Shown here one piece after another: positions 26,320-35,096 of a stretch of 51,091 nucleotides of DNA. Below the pieces are notes generated by a model. It saw nothing but the letters and a program-made list of their open reading frames with translations, was not told where the DNA came from and made no database searches. The DNA lies in NCBI GenBank assembly GCA_014238335.1, contig JABABI010000051.1, positions 1 through 51,091 of the forward strand, read 5' to 3'. Within the stretch, counting starts at the first letter, position 1; each line of letters begins with the position of its first letter. The translations under genes and the position numbers were made by a program. The stretch comes from Fuerstiella sp. Its GTDB lineage: Bacteria > Planctomycetota > Planctomycetia > Planctomycetales > Planctomycetaceae.

Positions 26320-27602
26320 TCCGCCACAGACGTGTCGGATTCTGCGGTCGCACTGACCGAGACTTCCTGACCGGGCTTGAGCCGTTCGTTACCCCGTACA
26401 ACCACCACGTCACCAGCTTTCAGTGCTCCCTCCACCTGAATAAGCCCGGCATCAGAGACACCAAGGGAAACAGGCACGGAACGCACTTTCGGGGAAGAAT
26501 TCGCGGCAGTTGCCGGATCCACGATAAAGACGTAACGTCGGCTGCCGTTAAGAACCAGCGCGTCCTTGGGAACCAGCGGCATCGCCGTTCGATTGCCTGT
26601 CGGCAAGACTGCGCGAGCCAGCATGCCAGCGAGCAACAGTGGACGTCCGTCGTCCTTCAACCTGTTCTGCAGACGAATAATGACCGGAAACGTCCGCGTA
26701 CGACTGTCGGCAATTGGAACCACCTGGTCGATGCGGCCCGTGAAGAATTCTCCGGGAAGCTCCTGAAATTCAATGCGTATGTCCCTCCCGCGCTGCAGAC
26801 GAACTGCCTGTTCGGCCGGGACGTTGCACAGAATCTCAACCTGCTCCAGTGCAATCACATCAACAACCGGATCGGCGTTGCTCACCCATTCACCGACCTC
26901 CGTGTGCTCTGCCGTGACGAAGCCGTCGAATGGAGAATAAATCGTATACTTCAGAATTCGGTCGTCGATAAGGTCTTTCTGAGCTTCCTGCAGAGCAACG
27001 CGCGCCTCGGCCTGTGCAATTTGCTCGGCCCGCGGACCCGACTCGATTCGACTCAGGGCTGCCTGCAGAGCGAGCAGGCTCTGGCTGGTGGATTCCGACC
27101 GCGCTCTGGCATCATCCAGTTCGGTCGGATTAATAGCCTGCCGCTTCACCAGCTGTTCAAGTCGTGTCAGATTGGACAACGCATTCTGACGAATTGCCTG
27201 TGCCGCCAGCATCCGGGCCCGGGCTTCTGAGATTTCTTCAGGTCGCGAACCGTTCTTAAGTTCCTGCAGTTCTTCCTTCCGCAGCGTCAGTTCCGCCTGC
27301 GCCGCCCTGAGTTCGATATCCAGGGTGCCGGTACGCAATTTGGCCAGCGGATCTCCCTTCCTGACGGCGTCTCCAAGGTCAACTAAGAACTCCATCACCC
27401 GGCCGTCCACAGCCGTACCGACCGTGCTGCTTTGAATCGGCATTACCGATCCAACTACACGGTGCCCTACGTTCACTTCTCGCTCAACGACAGATGTCAC
27501 CTCCACAGATCCGGGTTGCGCATTCAGCGGCCGGGCGCAGGCAGCAACGAGACACCACATCATCGCCAGCGCGAAACACGCTCGTGATTGCGTTGATAAC
27601 AT
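26316..27602 (-). CDS. RND efflux periplasmic adaptor (HlyD family)
   Basis: This membrane-fusion protein of 428 aa joins the RND permease to an outer-membrane channel. The N-terminus has a signal region (FALAMMWCLVAACARPLNAQPG) that could be cut after LNA or be lipidated at the Cys of LVAAC; both are plausible. The lipoyl half-motif is GTAVDGRVMEFLVDLGDAVRKGDPLAKL. A long alpha-hairpin follows (about 95-200, rich in Ala, Glu and Arg, heptad-like), then the second lipoyl half SPFDGFVTAEHTEVGEWV and beta-barrel strands. It is the first gene of the two-gene operon, with the permease start overlapping its stop by 4 bp. A 430-bp gap separates it from the divergent hydrolase gene. Confidence 0.93.
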   Translation of the reverse strand: MLSTQSRACFALAMMWCLVAACARPLNAQPGSVEVTSVVEREVNVGHRVVGSVMPIQSSTVGTAVDGRVMEFLVDLGDAVRKGDPLAKLRTGTLDIELRAAQAELTLRKEELQELKNGSRPEEISEARARMLAAQAIRQNALSNLTRLEQLVKRQAINPTELDDARARSESTSQSLLALQAALSRIESGPRAEQIAQAEARVALQEAQKDLIDDRILKYTIYSPFDGFVTAEHTEVGEWVSNADPVVDVIALEQVEILCNVPAEQAVRLQRGRDIRIEFQELPGEFFTGRIDQVVPIADSRTRTFPVIIRLQNRLKDDGRPLLLAGMLARAVLPTGNRTAMPLVPKDALVLNGSRRYVFIVDPATAANSSPKVRSVPVSLGVSDAGLIQVEGALKAGDVVVVRGNERLKPGQEVSVSATAESDTSVAD

Positions 27603-28031
27603 TGACGAATCTCGAAGGCGGGCGGGAGCGGACGGAGGGACTGAAGGTCATGCAGGCAACAGCGGTCCAAGGATTCAGACATGCGTCGGCGACACCTGAA
27701 TTATTCCCTGATCACATGCCATTTGCACGCGAAGAATGAAAACTCACCAAATAATCATGTTCCGGGGAACACTCATTCACAGCTGCAAAGTTGGGCAGTT
27801 ACGTAGCCTGGCACCATTGCCCTGAAGGGAATCCAATTACCGGACGAAACAATGGCCACTTTCGGCGGTCGAAAACCACTATCCGTGACTGCCCCGGCTT
27901 TGGCTTCTGGCCAACGTGACAGTTTTTTTGGAACACGGTCCATGATAAGGTTTTATGTCACCGCGGTCGGAAACCCCGACGTCTGAGCTCGTCAACGGTC
28001 AACCAGAAATCAGTCCGAAGCAGCTCGTTCG
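27603..28031. other. Intergenic region between divergent RND adaptor and hydrolase genes
   Basis: These 429 bases should hold two divergent promoters. I see no gene. There is a T7 run at about 27918-27925 and a small dyad GTCGG-AAACC-CCGAC (27966-27980) close to the hydrolase start. No convincing sigma-54 site was found. Confidence 0.5.
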
Positions 28032-28922
28032 ATGAAAGGTCAGTCCCTAATGCCAACCGTTCTGCCGATTCTGACCGTCGTCGCCATGCTGTTACTTTTT
28101 CCCAATCACGCGATGGCTGTCGAACCTGCGGACCGAGACGTCCTTTACGCAACGGTGGCCAAGCAGGAATTACATTTGGATATCTATCGGCCACGGTCCC
28201 CACGGAAATGTCCGGTGATAATCTGGATACACGGTGGTGCCTGGCGCGGAGGAACAAAGGACAGGGTGCCAGTGACCGGGATGCTGAATCATGGTTTCGC
28301 AATCGCCAGTGTCGATTACCGATTAAGTCCCGTGGCAGAATTTCCGGCTCAGATTCACGACATCAAGGCGGCCATTCGGTTTCTGAGGGCGAATGCTGCC
28401 ACGTATAACTTCGACGCCGATCACTTTATCATTGCCGGTTCATCGGCCGGAGGGCATCTGGCTGCATTGGTTGGCGTCAGTAATGACGTCGTGGCACTGG
28501 AAGGGTCCGTGGGCAACAATTCTTCCTCGTCGTCGGACGTGCAGAGTATTGTGTCCTTTTACGGCGCAGCAAATCTGCAGACGATTCTCTCGCAGTCGAC
28601 GCCGCACGGGCTGAGTGTGCGTGTACCGGCACTGCAACTGTTGCTGGGCGGACAACCGAAGGAGCAGCCGGAGCTGGCGAAACTGGCCAGCCCTGTGGCT
28701 CACGTTGACAGTTCAGATCCCCCACTGCTGCTGATTCACGGAGACCAGGATCCTCAAATGCCCATCAATCAGGCGCACGAGCTGCATGGGAAGTATAAAC
28801 AGCTGGGACTGCCCGTCGAATTCGAAGTCGTCCACGGCGGTGCGCACGGTGGTCAGCGATTCTTTGACGATGCCATGCTCGACCGTGTCGCTGAATATCT
28901 AAAGACCGGAAAATTTCAATAA
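28032..28922 (+). CDS. Secreted alpha/beta hydrolase (HSL/BD-FAE-like esterase)
   Basis: This is an exported serine hydrolase of about 290 aa. A signal peptide lies within the first 30 residues (VLPILTVVAMLLLFPNHAMA, cleavage before VEPADR). The oxyanion-hole motif HGGAWRGG is followed by DYRLSP, the nucleophile elbow GSSAGGHLA, the catalytic Asp in IHGDQDPQMPI and the His in HGGAHGG, so the triad is complete. The family acts on short acyl esters, in planctomycetes often with sulfatases and glycan-degrading enzymes. The second ATG at 28050 has an AAGGTCAG site upstream and gives a shorter signal peptide, so it may be the true start. It is convergent with the response-regulator gene 12 bp away. 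Confidence 0.9.
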   Translation: MKGQSLMPTVLPILTVVAMLLLFPNHAMAVEPADRDVLYATVAKQELHLDIYRPRSPRKCPVIIWIHGGAWRGGTKDRVPVTGMLNHGFAIASVDYRLSPVAEFPAQIHDIKAAIRFLRANAATYNFDADHFIIAGSSAGGHLAALVGVSNDVVALEGSVGNNSSSSSDVQSIVSFYGAANLQTILSQSTPHGLSVRVPALQLLLGGQPKEQPELAKLASPVAHVDSSDPPLLLIHGDQDPQMPINQAHELHGKYKQLGLPVEFEVVHGGAHGGQRFFDDAMLDRVAEYLKTGKFQ

Positions 28923-28934
28923 CGGTCTGGTGCA

Positions 28935-30302
28935 CTAAGAGGACTTGATTCCCATCTGCTTCATTTTCTGCTGCAGACTTTGTCGATGTATGCCCAGACG
29001 ACGCGCCGCTGCACTCACGTTGCCGGACTCCATCTGCAGCGCGCGTTCAATCATGAAAAGTTCTAAAGCTTCCACCAGCTTGTTGCGAGCTTCTGTTAAC
29101 GGCAGATCCAGATAACGTTCGAAGACGTTGACATCTGCTTCTGACCGTGCCGGGGCAAGTCCCACATCTGCCGGATGAATAACTTCGCCCTCGCATAGCG
29201 CTGCAGCTGCGCTGATCATCTGCTGCAATTCACGTACGTTGCCAGGCCACGTATGTTGTAATATAGCGGCAATGGTTTCATGCGACAGAACGACATCGGC
29301 CGATCCGGCACTCGCCGCCAGAAATGCCTTCGCCAGCAGCAGAATATCTTCATGTCGGTTGCGCAGCGGTGGAATGAACAGCTCGATGCCCTTCAGACGA
29401 AAGAACAGATCCTGGCGAAAGGCCCTGTCTGCCACGGCCTGTTCCAGATCCTGATGCGTCGCGCTGATAATCCGCACGTCAACTTTGATGCACTCGTCCG
29501 TGCCAATCGGCTGAACGATGCCTTCCTGCAGAACTCTCAGCAAACGCGTTTGCACCGTGGCTGGCATGTCTCCGATCTCGTCCAGAAACAGAGTCCCTCC
29601 GTCCGCCTGACGAAAAACACCGGCTCGATTTCGGTCTGCTCCGGTGAATGCGCCTTTGACGTGTCCGAAGAGTTCACTTTCCACAAGCGATTCCGCGATC
29701 GCAGCAGTGTTGACGGCGACAAACGGTCTGTCAGCACGCTCACTGCGATTATGAAGTTCTCGCGCGATCAGTTCCTTGCCGGTGCCGCTTTCACCGCGGA
29801 TCACCACAGGCAGCGCAGTTACGGCGGCCTTCTCAACACTGCGGAACAGGTGCTGCATTACAGTGCTGCCACCAAGCAGTGCTCCAAAACGTGCGGGGTT
29901 GTCGTTTGTTTCCAGCTCCGTGACACGATTCTGAAGTTTTACCCGTGCTTCAGTGCGAGTGGCGATCGACCGGATGTGCTCGACGTCGAACGGCTTCGTG
30001 ATGAAGTCGGTCGCACCACAGCGAATGCACTCGACGGCCGTATCGACACCGTCATTCGCTGTCACTACGATAATTTCCGGAACGGCTGCGGACGAGTCCT
30101 GCTGCAATTCTTTCAAGACGAACAGACCGTCCCGGTCCGGCATATTCAGGTCCAGAAAGACCAGATCGGGACACTGCTGTCTGATCTGCGTCAGAGCCTC
30201 ACCGCCGTCATCGGCTTCAAGAAGCAGTCGACCTTCGCTCCTGAGCGCCTTGGTCATGCCGTAGCGAGCGGCCGGTTCGTCGTCGACAATAAGAATCTTC
30301 AT
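28935..30302 (-). CDS. Sigma-54-dependent response regulator (NtrC family)
   Basis: This is a transcriptional activator of 455 aa that opens sigma-54 promoters when phosphorylated. The receiver domain at 1-118 has the acidic pocket DDE and phospho-acceptor Asp51 (FLDLNMPDRDG). The AAA+ domain at about 140-370 has Walker A GESGTGKE (170-177), the sigma-54 contact loop GAFTGA (217-222) and Walker B GTLFLDEIGD (236-245). A Fis-type HTH ends the protein (GNVSAAARRLGIHRQSLQQKMKQMGI). All motifs for activity are intact. The start overlaps the histidine-kinase stop by 4 bp (ATGA), so the pair is coupled. Target promoters are not evident; the nearest same-strand genes upstream are the phosphonate module. 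Confidence 0.97.
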   Translation of the reverse strand: MKILIVDDEPAARYGMTKALRSEGRLLLEADDGGEALTQIRQQCPDLVFLDLNMPDRDGLFVLKELQQDSSAAVPEIIVVTANDGVDTAVECIRCGATDFITKPFDVEHIRSIATRTEARVKLQNRVTELETNDNPARFGALLGGSTVMQHLFRSVEKAAVTALPVVIRGESGTGKELIARELHNRSERADRPFVAVNTAAIAESLVESELFGHVKGAFTGADRNRAGVFRQADGGTLFLDEIGDMPATVQTRLLRVLQEGIVQPIGTDECIKVDVRIISATHQDLEQAVADRAFRQDLFFRLKGIELFIPPLRNRHEDILLLAKAFLAASAGSADVVLSHETIAAILQHTWPGNVRELQQMISAAAALCEGEVIHPADVGLAPARSEADVNVFERYLDLPLTEARNKLVEALELFMIERALQMESGNVSAAARRLGIHRQSLQQKMKQMGIKSS

Positions 30303-32386
30303 AAGGGCAGCATAACCTCAAACACTGATCCTGACGAATCGCTGGTGCACGTAATTTTCCCGTCAAGCTGTCGTACCCGTTCGGCGACAAGGTACAGTCC
30401 CAATCCGGTACCGTCCGGTTTTCCCGTCACAAAGGGCAGAAAAATCCGGTCCTGTAACTCCGGGTCAATTCCACCACCGTTGTCGCGAATCGCCAACACT
30501 GCTGCAGAACCTCTGAGCTCTGTGGTGATCAGGACGTGCGAATCCTCGCCCTGTGTCGCCGCTTCAATGGCATTCTTGATGAGGTTGAACAGGATCTCAC
30601 TGAGTGTCGCATCAGTCGCAGGTACTGCCGTTTTCCCAAGATGAAGTTCTGTACTCACCTGCACGCCGCGCTGTCGGGCCAGATGCATGAGGATGTGAAG
30701 CAACCGTTCCACGACTCGGTCCGGAGCAACACCAACGTGAGTCGCGTTGGCGGGCCGCGAGAAGTCAAGCAGCCGCTGTGTGGTGGCCGTCAAACGGTCA
30801 ATTTCTGAAACGATCAGTTCCACGTCTTTCGAATGTTCACCGTCACCACCCATGTCCTCCTGCAGCAGTGTTGCGATGGTGCGCATTGAAGACAGTGGAT
30901 TCCGAATTTCGTGCGCCAGCGAACCGGACAGCAATCCCAATACCGACAGTTTCTCCTGCTGGACAGCTCGCCGCTCAGCGGACTGCCGAGCATCTTCGAG
31001 CTGTCGGTTGTGAATCGTGGCGGCAAACTGATCGACAAGCATCGCGGTAGCGTTCAACTGTTCGTCCTGCAGCCGATCACCGCTGACAGGAGTTCCCAGC
31101 AGCAACAGCCCTTGAATATCCCGATAATCAACTTTAAATGCGGCGATCAGGTCAACGTCGCGCAGAATTTCCAGCTGTCGCCCGTCAGTACACCGAGAAC
31201 TGTCGATCCACCGATCAAATTCCGTCGCGGTCAGAACGGCTGCGGCATTCACGATGTCGTCGCCTGAATACGCTGTTTCGTCCAGAGAGCGCGTCGCTGA
31301 AACAGTCTGGTTGAATGGATCGTCAAGCTTCAGCCACGACGTGCGCAGCCGCAGGGCGTCGCGAAGGCCGTGCGTGAACCATTCGGCAATGAGGTCCACG
31401 TCTTCCGCCGCTCTGCGGGACAGTTCGACTGACAGTTGCCGAGTGGCATCCCGAGCATCCACCACGTCGCCACCAACAAGATAACTGAGCCCCTCGCGAA
31501 CTCGCTGGCGCAATGGCTGGTAGGCCAGCACCATCGCGACCAGCAGCAGGCCTTCCACGACCACAAAGTCAAATTGAAACTCTTCACTGAAACGACTCAT
31601 CAACGGCGAGATCGTCAGCCGGTGCAGATAAAATACGGCCAGCAGTATTGCCCCGTAGACCAAAGTACGTTCGAACACCAACGGCAACAGTCGCCGCCGA
31701 AAGATGTACCATGCGAACACCAGCGTCGGTGCCAGCGGGGACAGATTCGTCACCAGACGCAGGACAGGTTCATACCTGGCCGCTGGTGGCGTCGCGGTGT
31801 ACCAGATCGTCAGGATTGTGACTGCCACAAGTCCGATGGAAAATTTCACCAGGAACCGTGCGGCCGCAACGGATTCGCCCAGGTTGTGACGACTTCGCAC
31901 GAACAGTCCGGCCGTCAGCAGATTGGCGAAGACCTGCCAAATAAGATATAGCGTTTGGAAACTGCTGGTGGCGACCATGAAGTCTCGGCTGCCGGATTGC
32001 ACAATTTCTGCAGAAACGGCTGCGACAAGCAGGACCGGGATGTAGATCAGCAGATAACGATGATTCACCGGGGGATGAGCGATGGCTCCGGTCCGATGGA
32101 CGCGAAGTCCGGCGTGAAGGATCGCACAACTAAGCAGCAACAGGCCGCCCGCCATGGTCGTCATACACGCCGCGTCCAGCCATGCTGCCGTCAGCCCCTT
32201 TGTTTCGCGCAACAGAGCGTGAAGAAAACTTCCCATATGCCACAGAGTCGCTCCAAGTAGCGCCCACCTCAGCCAGATTGCTGCCAACGGGCGATTGACT
32301 CTTTCCAGCACGACCAGCAGCAGCACCGTGTCAATGACGGCAGCAAAGCCCACGCAGAAAAGTTCGATTAGCGGCAACATTGACAT
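30299..32386 (-). CDS. Membrane sensor histidine kinase with 7TM-like input and GAF-like domain
   Basis: This is the cognate kinase of the adjacent NtrC-type regulator, 695 aa. About eight hydrophobic helices fill residues 1-295. A GAF-like region follows (about 310-465), then a HisKA domain with His492 (LGLLSGSLAHEIRNPLSS). The HATPase domain has the N box (LFNLIKNAIEAA), G1 DNGGGIDPELQDRIFLPF and G2 TGKPDGTGLGLYLVAERV. All catalytic motifs are intact. The architecture parallels PrsK-type kinases of EPS/PEP-CTERM systems, but no exosortase gene is seen here. It lies 148 bp downstream of phnX on the same strand, so it could be read through from the phosphonate genes. Confidence 0.95.
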   Translation of the reverse strand: MSMLPLIELFCVGFAAVIDTVLLLVVLERVNRPLAAIWLRWALLGATLWHMGSFLHALLRETKGLTAAWLDAACMTTMAGGLLLLSCAILHAGLRVHRTGAIAHPPVNHRYLLIYIPVLLVAAVSAEIVQSGSRDFMVATSSFQTLYLIWQVFANLLTAGLFVRSRHNLGESVAAARFLVKFSIGLVAVTILTIWYTATPPAARYEPVLRLVTNLSPLAPTLVFAWYIFRRRLLPLVFERTLVYGAILLAVFYLHRLTISPLMSRFSEEFQFDFVVVEGLLLVAMVLAYQPLRQRVREGLSYLVGGDVVDARDATRQLSVELSRRAAEDVDLIAEWFTHGLRDALRLRTSWLKLDDPFNQTVSATRSLDETAYSGDDIVNAAAVLTATEFDRWIDSSRCTDGRQLEILRDVDLIAAFKVDYRDIQGLLLLGTPVSGDRLQDEQLNATAMLVDQFAATIHNRQLEDARQSAERRAVQQEKLSVLGLLSGSLAHEIRNPLSSMRTIATLLQEDMGGDGEHSKDVELIVSEIDRLTATTQRLLDFSRPANATHVGVAPDRVVERLLHILMHLARQRGVQVSTELHLGKTAVPATDATLSEILFNLIKNAIEAATQGEDSHVLITTELRGSAAVLAIRDNGGGIDPELQDRIFLPFVTGKPDGTGLGLYLVAERVRQLDGKITCTSDSSGSVFEVMLPL

Positions 32387-32534
32387 TGAAGTCGGCGGCA
32401 GGTTAGAGAAACCGGAACGAGCCGGCCAATTATAGCTGTACGCTCAAAGAATGCTGTCGAGTCTGCCTTAACGCCCGTCACGGGAGTGACCAACAACTCC
32501 GAACTTTCGGTCGACTGGCCGCGGCCACGACGCA

Positions 32535-33374
32535 TCAGGGTTTTTCGCCTCGAGCCAGTCGGGCGTTGATATCCGCAATGACCGGTTCGATGTCCGCGAT
32601 GGAATCAATCACATAGTGGGCACCGGCTTCCCGCAGTTTCTGACTGGTCGCTTCAACACGGCGCTGGATTTCTGCCTCAGAGAGCGTTGCTTCTTCTTCA
32701 AGAGAATTGATCAGCATGTAGTTGCTGTAGCGAGATACGCCCACCGCCCAGCAACCGGCGTTAAGGCCTTCGCCAACTCCGCCCACGGTATCATCCACTT
32801 TGACGGCTGATTGAACGGGCCAGAGATCCAACAGATCAAGGTTTCTGTAGACCATGAACGGTTTAGGGCGCGCGCCGTTGACAACTTCATCACCGGCAAC
32901 CGTCGCGTCGGGATTGAACCCCTGTTTGATCGCCGCTTCCAGCAGCACGTCCACCATCACTCGAGTGAACCCTGTCGAAACACCAATTCTGAGGCCGTTC
33001 TTTTGCAGCCGCTGAGTGACTTCGGCTGTACCAGGCAGCAAATCTGTGTACTTCGGCAGACAGGCAACCTGAGCCGGGACAAAGTCGTCAAACATCCTGT
33101 CGACGTCACTCTGGTCGGGATACCTGCCATGAACGGCGTTCCACCGTTCCCGAATTACCGGGTCCAGCGTCAGTTGTTCAATATGCAGATCCTTACGCAG
33201 GCCCATCGGACCGCGAGCCTCGTTCATCGAAACCTCGACACCCTGATTTCTGAACACTTCAGCAAACACGATGGCCGGCGCGATGACGTACGCATCAGCA
33301 GTGGTACCTGACCAGTCAAGCACAAGCCCTTTGACCTGGCCTCGGTATTCACGATGAAATCGAAAGTCTGACAT
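32535..33374 (-). CDS. phnX: Phosphonoacetaldehyde hydrolase (phosphonatase) PhnX
   Basis: This HAD-superfamily enzyme cleaves the C-P bond of phosphonoacetaldehyde to acetaldehyde and phosphate. The 279-aa sequence has nucleophile Asp20 in VLDWSGTTAD and the diagnostic Schiff-base Lys61 in EARGPMGLRKDLHI. The Asp-Lys spacing is the same as in the known enzyme. Other HAD motifs are GVSTGFTRVMVD, ARPKPFMVYRNLDLL and KVDDTVGGVGEGLNAG. It is last in a leftward set with an MmsA-like dehydrogenase (132 bp upstream) and a phosphonoacetaldehyde-reductase-like ADH. The usual partner aminotransferase PhnW is absent from the window. A small GTCAC-GGGA-GTGAC dyad lies about 45 bp after the stop (32477-32490). 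Confidence 0.96.
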   Translation of the reverse strand: MSDFRFHREYRGQVKGLVLDWSGTTADAYVIAPAIVFAEVFRNQGVEVSMNEARGPMGLRKDLHIEQLTLDPVIRERWNAVHGRYPDQSDVDRMFDDFVPAQVACLPKYTDLLPGTAEVTQRLQKNGLRIGVSTGFTRVMVDVLLEAAIKQGFNPDATVAGDEVVNGARPKPFMVYRNLDLLDLWPVQSAVKVDDTVGGVGEGLNAGCWAVGVSRYSNYMLINSLEEEATLSEAEIQRRVEATSQKLREAGAHYVIDSIADIEPVIADINARLARGEKP

Positions 33375-33506
33375 TGTGCAGCATTCTCCAGCATAGATGG
33401 ATCAGTGAAATGGACTGCACGTCGCCGGCCGGCCGGTCATGAGCGACAGTGGCTGACGCCAACCCCTTAAGAAACGATGGATGAAACATACAACAGCTCA
33501 AACCGG

Positions 33507-35024
33507 TCAGGCCCGGGGACCCAGGTCGTCTTCCGGCCAATAGCGCTCCGTTACGATTTTGCTCTCGGTGAAAAAGCGGACAACTTCTTTGCTCTGGCCC
33601 TTAATGTCAGCAAAGATGCTGCCTCTCATTCCGCCGAACGGCAGATAGGCCACGGGAGCGGGAATACCGACATTGATGCCAATCATGCCAGCCAGCGTTT
33701 CTGTCTTGAACCGCCGCGCCCAATAGCCGCTTTGCGTATAAATGGATGCTCCGTTGCCATACTCATGCTGGTTAATGGCGGCGATAGCCTCGTCCAGAGA
33801 ATCGAATTTCAGAATAATCACGACTGGCCCGAAAATTTCCGTCCGTTCCAGTGTCGAACCGGACTGGACATTGGCCAGGACTGTCGGTCCGATGTAGTGG
33901 CCACCGTCGCAACCGGGGATTTCTGTACCGCGGCCGTCCAGCAACAGCGTCGCTCCTTCATCAACGCCGACCTGAATCAGATTCTCAATCCGTCGTTTCG
34001 CGTCGTTACTGATCACAGGGCCGACGGCCAGATCGTCATGCTCAAAACGTGCATCGAGCGGGTTGCCGACACTCGTGGACTTTGCCGCAGCGGTGAATTG
34101 TTCGCACACCTGTTGATAGGTTTCGTCACCCACACAGGCAATTGCCGATGCAGCCATGCAGCGCTGACCGGCACAGCCCAGACAGCTGGTCAGCATGTTC
34201 TGAACAACGCGATCCAGTTTCGCGTCGGGCATCACAACCAGATAGTTTTTTGCCGACCCTAGCGCCTGGCAGCGTTTGCCCGTTCGTGCACAGGCTTCTG
34301 CAATTTGCCGTGCGACGGGAGACGAGCCCACAAAGGAAATGCCATCAACGTCCGGGTGCTCGACCAGCGACTGGCTGGCAACTTTGTCACCGTTAACCAG
34401 ATTAACGACACCTGGCGGAAAGCCACATTTTTCGATCAGTCTGAAATGAGCTTGCATCGTCAGCGGAACCTGCTCAGAGCACTTCAGCACGAATGTGTTT
34501 CCGGAGGCAACCGCATAGGGCAGGAACCAGAACGGTACCATCGCGGGAAAATTAAAAGGAGCAATCATGCCGAACACGCCGATCGGCAGCCGAAGGACTT
34601 CGCCGTCAATGTCGGACGCACAGTTCGTGATGTTTTCGCCCTGCATCAAAGTCGGCATGCCACACGCGACATCCACATTTTCGATCGCCCGCTTCATCTC
34701 CGCGCGCGCATCGGGCAGACTCTTGCCCATCTCCTCAGTAATCTGCCTGGCAAGGTCTTCGAAGTTCTCTCGCAGCAACTCGGCCAATTTTCGAACAGGG
34801 CCACAGCGTTCAGCGACCGGCGTCCGGCTCCACGCCCGAAACGCACCGCGGGCCGCCGCCACAGCCTGGTCCACATCTGCCTGACAGGACAGAGGAACAC
34901 TGGCAAGCACCCGCCCGTCGCTCGGATTTTGCACGTCCAGAAAGTCGGCGGCGGTCGGTGTTATCCACCGGCCATCGATATGATTTTGCAGCAGGCGAGG
35001 GTTGTTGGTTTCAACCACGAGCAT
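33507..35024 (-). CDS. mmsA: CoA-acylating aldehyde dehydrogenase, MmsA type
   Basis: This NAD-dependent dehydrogenase of 505 aa is of the methylmalonate-semialdehyde type, which yields an acyl-CoA. Family blocks are GVFGMIAPFNFPAMVPFWFLPYAVASGNTFVLK, FVGSSPVARQI and CLGCAGQRCMAAS with catalytic Cys289. The region QALGSAKNYLVVMPDA lacks the general-base Glu of hydrolytic ALDHs, as expected for CoA-acylating enzymes. The end ERYWPED follows the family pattern. Next to phnX it would be well placed to convert acetaldehyde, or a related semialdehyde, to acetyl-CoA; this is inference, and the ancestral methylmalonate or malonate semialdehyde substrate remains possible. A start in the 72-bp gap after the ADH gene fits an operon. 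Confidence 0.9.
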   Translation of the reverse strand: MLVVETNNPRLLQNHIDGRWITPTAADFLDVQNPSDGRVLASVPLSCQADVDQAVAAARGAFRAWSRTPVAERCGPVRKLAELLRENFEDLARQITEEMGKSLPDARAEMKRAIENVDVACGMPTLMQGENITNCASDIDGEVLRLPIGVFGMIAPFNFPAMVPFWFLPYAVASGNTFVLKCSEQVPLTMQAHFRLIEKCGFPPGVVNLVNGDKVASQSLVEHPDVDGISFVGSSPVARQIAEACARTGKRCQALGSAKNYLVVMPDAKLDRVVQNMLTSCLGCAGQRCMAASAIACVGDETYQQVCEQFTAAAKSTSVGNPLDARFEHDDLAVGPVISNDAKRRIENLIQVGVDEGATLLLDGRGTEIPGCDGGHYIGPTVLANVQSGSTLERTEIFGPVVIILKFDSLDEAIAAINQHEYGNGASIYTQSGYWARRFKTETLAGMIGINVGIPAPVAYLPFGGMRGSIFADIKGQSKEVVRFFTESKIVTERYWPEDDLGPRA

Positions 35025-35096
35025 AAATCCTTTATTCGTCGAGCGGGAATTTCTCGTGGACTCATGGGAAGACAGAACGTCGGCCAGCGTGGGAGA

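Noticed and set aside
27800..27830. Sigma-54 promoter (CTGGCACCATTGCC)
   Set aside because: Only 7 nt separate GG and GC, whereas the -24/-12 class needs 10.
29280..30644. 454-codon rightward open frame opposite the response regulator and kinase
   Set aside because: It is antisense to two clearly real genes with intact motifs, its composition is Arg/Gln/Ser-rich without domains, and there is no ribosome binding site.
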